DNA from: Candidatus Binatota bacterium
GTDB taxonomy: Bacteria > Desulfobacterota > Binatia > Bin18
Reading direction: 5' to 3'
Assembly: GCA_011523315.1 (NCBI GenBank)
Contig: WTHE01000577.1
Span: 1 to 6,045 of the forward strand
Length of the DNA stretch: 6,045 nucleotides
Part shown: piece after piece, positions 6,016 to 6,045 of the stretch
Position numbering within the stretch: the stretch's first letter is position 1
Layout: each line of letters opens with the position of its first letter
The notes under the pieces: generated by a model
What the model saw: the letters and a program-made list of their open reading frames with translations, nothing else
Databases searched by the model: none
Told to the model about the DNA's origin: nothing
Made by a program: the position numbers and the translations under genes

Positions 6016-6045
6016 ATGAATCTGCGCACACCCGGCGTTTTTTGT
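6016..6045 (+). CDS. start of a further gene, only ten codons inside the window
   Basis: ATG at 6016 is preceded by AGGAG at 6005-6009 with six bases between, a good ribosome binding site. It reads MNLRTPGVFC up to the window edge. Ten residues do not allow a family call. It lies 129 bases downstream of the monooxygenase on the same strand, after the inverted repeat, so it may be a separate unit or a weakly coupled second gene. The intervening pyrimidine-rich stretch shows no clear promoter. Confidence 0.55.
   Translation, partial: MNLRTPGVFC

Overview
The window is GC-rich bacterial chromosomal DNA, densely coding, with Shine-Dalgarno-led genes and G/C-ending codons. The gene content is a LuxR-type regulator with a large sensor half, an ACAD10/LvaA-like phosphotransferase with its small DUF6285-type partner, a mandelate-racemase-like enolase and a luciferase-like flavin monooxygenase. 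That mix suits a metabolically versatile, probably uncultured soil or marine bacterium (proteobacterial, Tectomicrobia-like or Binatota-like). No marker gene fixes the phylum. I see no tRNA, rRNA, CRISPR array, insertion sequence or phage gene.

Layout: the minus strand carries most of the window. A tightly packed four-gene operon reads leftward from 4365 to 1385: phosphotransferase (4365-3307), DUF6285-type small protein (3307-2903), mandelate racemase/muconate lactonizing family enzyme (2903-1809), and a Trp-rich four-helix membrane protein (1804-1385). The first two junctions are TAATG one-base stop/start overlaps and the third is a 4-base gap, so the four genes are almost certainly cotranscribed. 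After a 234-base AT-richer spacer comes another minus-strand gene (1150 to beyond base 1), a LuxR-family regulator with its C-terminal helix-turn-helix almost at the window edge.

On the plus strand, a full-length LLM-class flavin-dependent oxidoreductase (4549-5886) diverges from the operon across a 183-base shared regulatory region. It is followed by a perfect 14-bp inverted repeat (5895-5933) and by the first ten codons of a further gene at 6016.

How the genes may work together (inference): the locus looks like a small catabolic cluster. A flavin monooxygenase would oxidise a substrate, an acyl-CoA or hydroxy-acid type kinase with its partner would phosphorylate a hydroxylated intermediate, a mandelate-racemase-fold enzyme would racemise or dehydrate a 2-hydroxy acid, a membrane protein has an unknown role, and a nearby regulator may control the set. 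The most notable details are the Lys-to-Arg change at the position equivalent to the S-specific base of mandelate racemase in an otherwise complete active site, and the pairing of an LvaAB-like kinase module with an enolase-superfamily enzyme instead of the acyl-CoA dehydrogenase that usually accompanies it.
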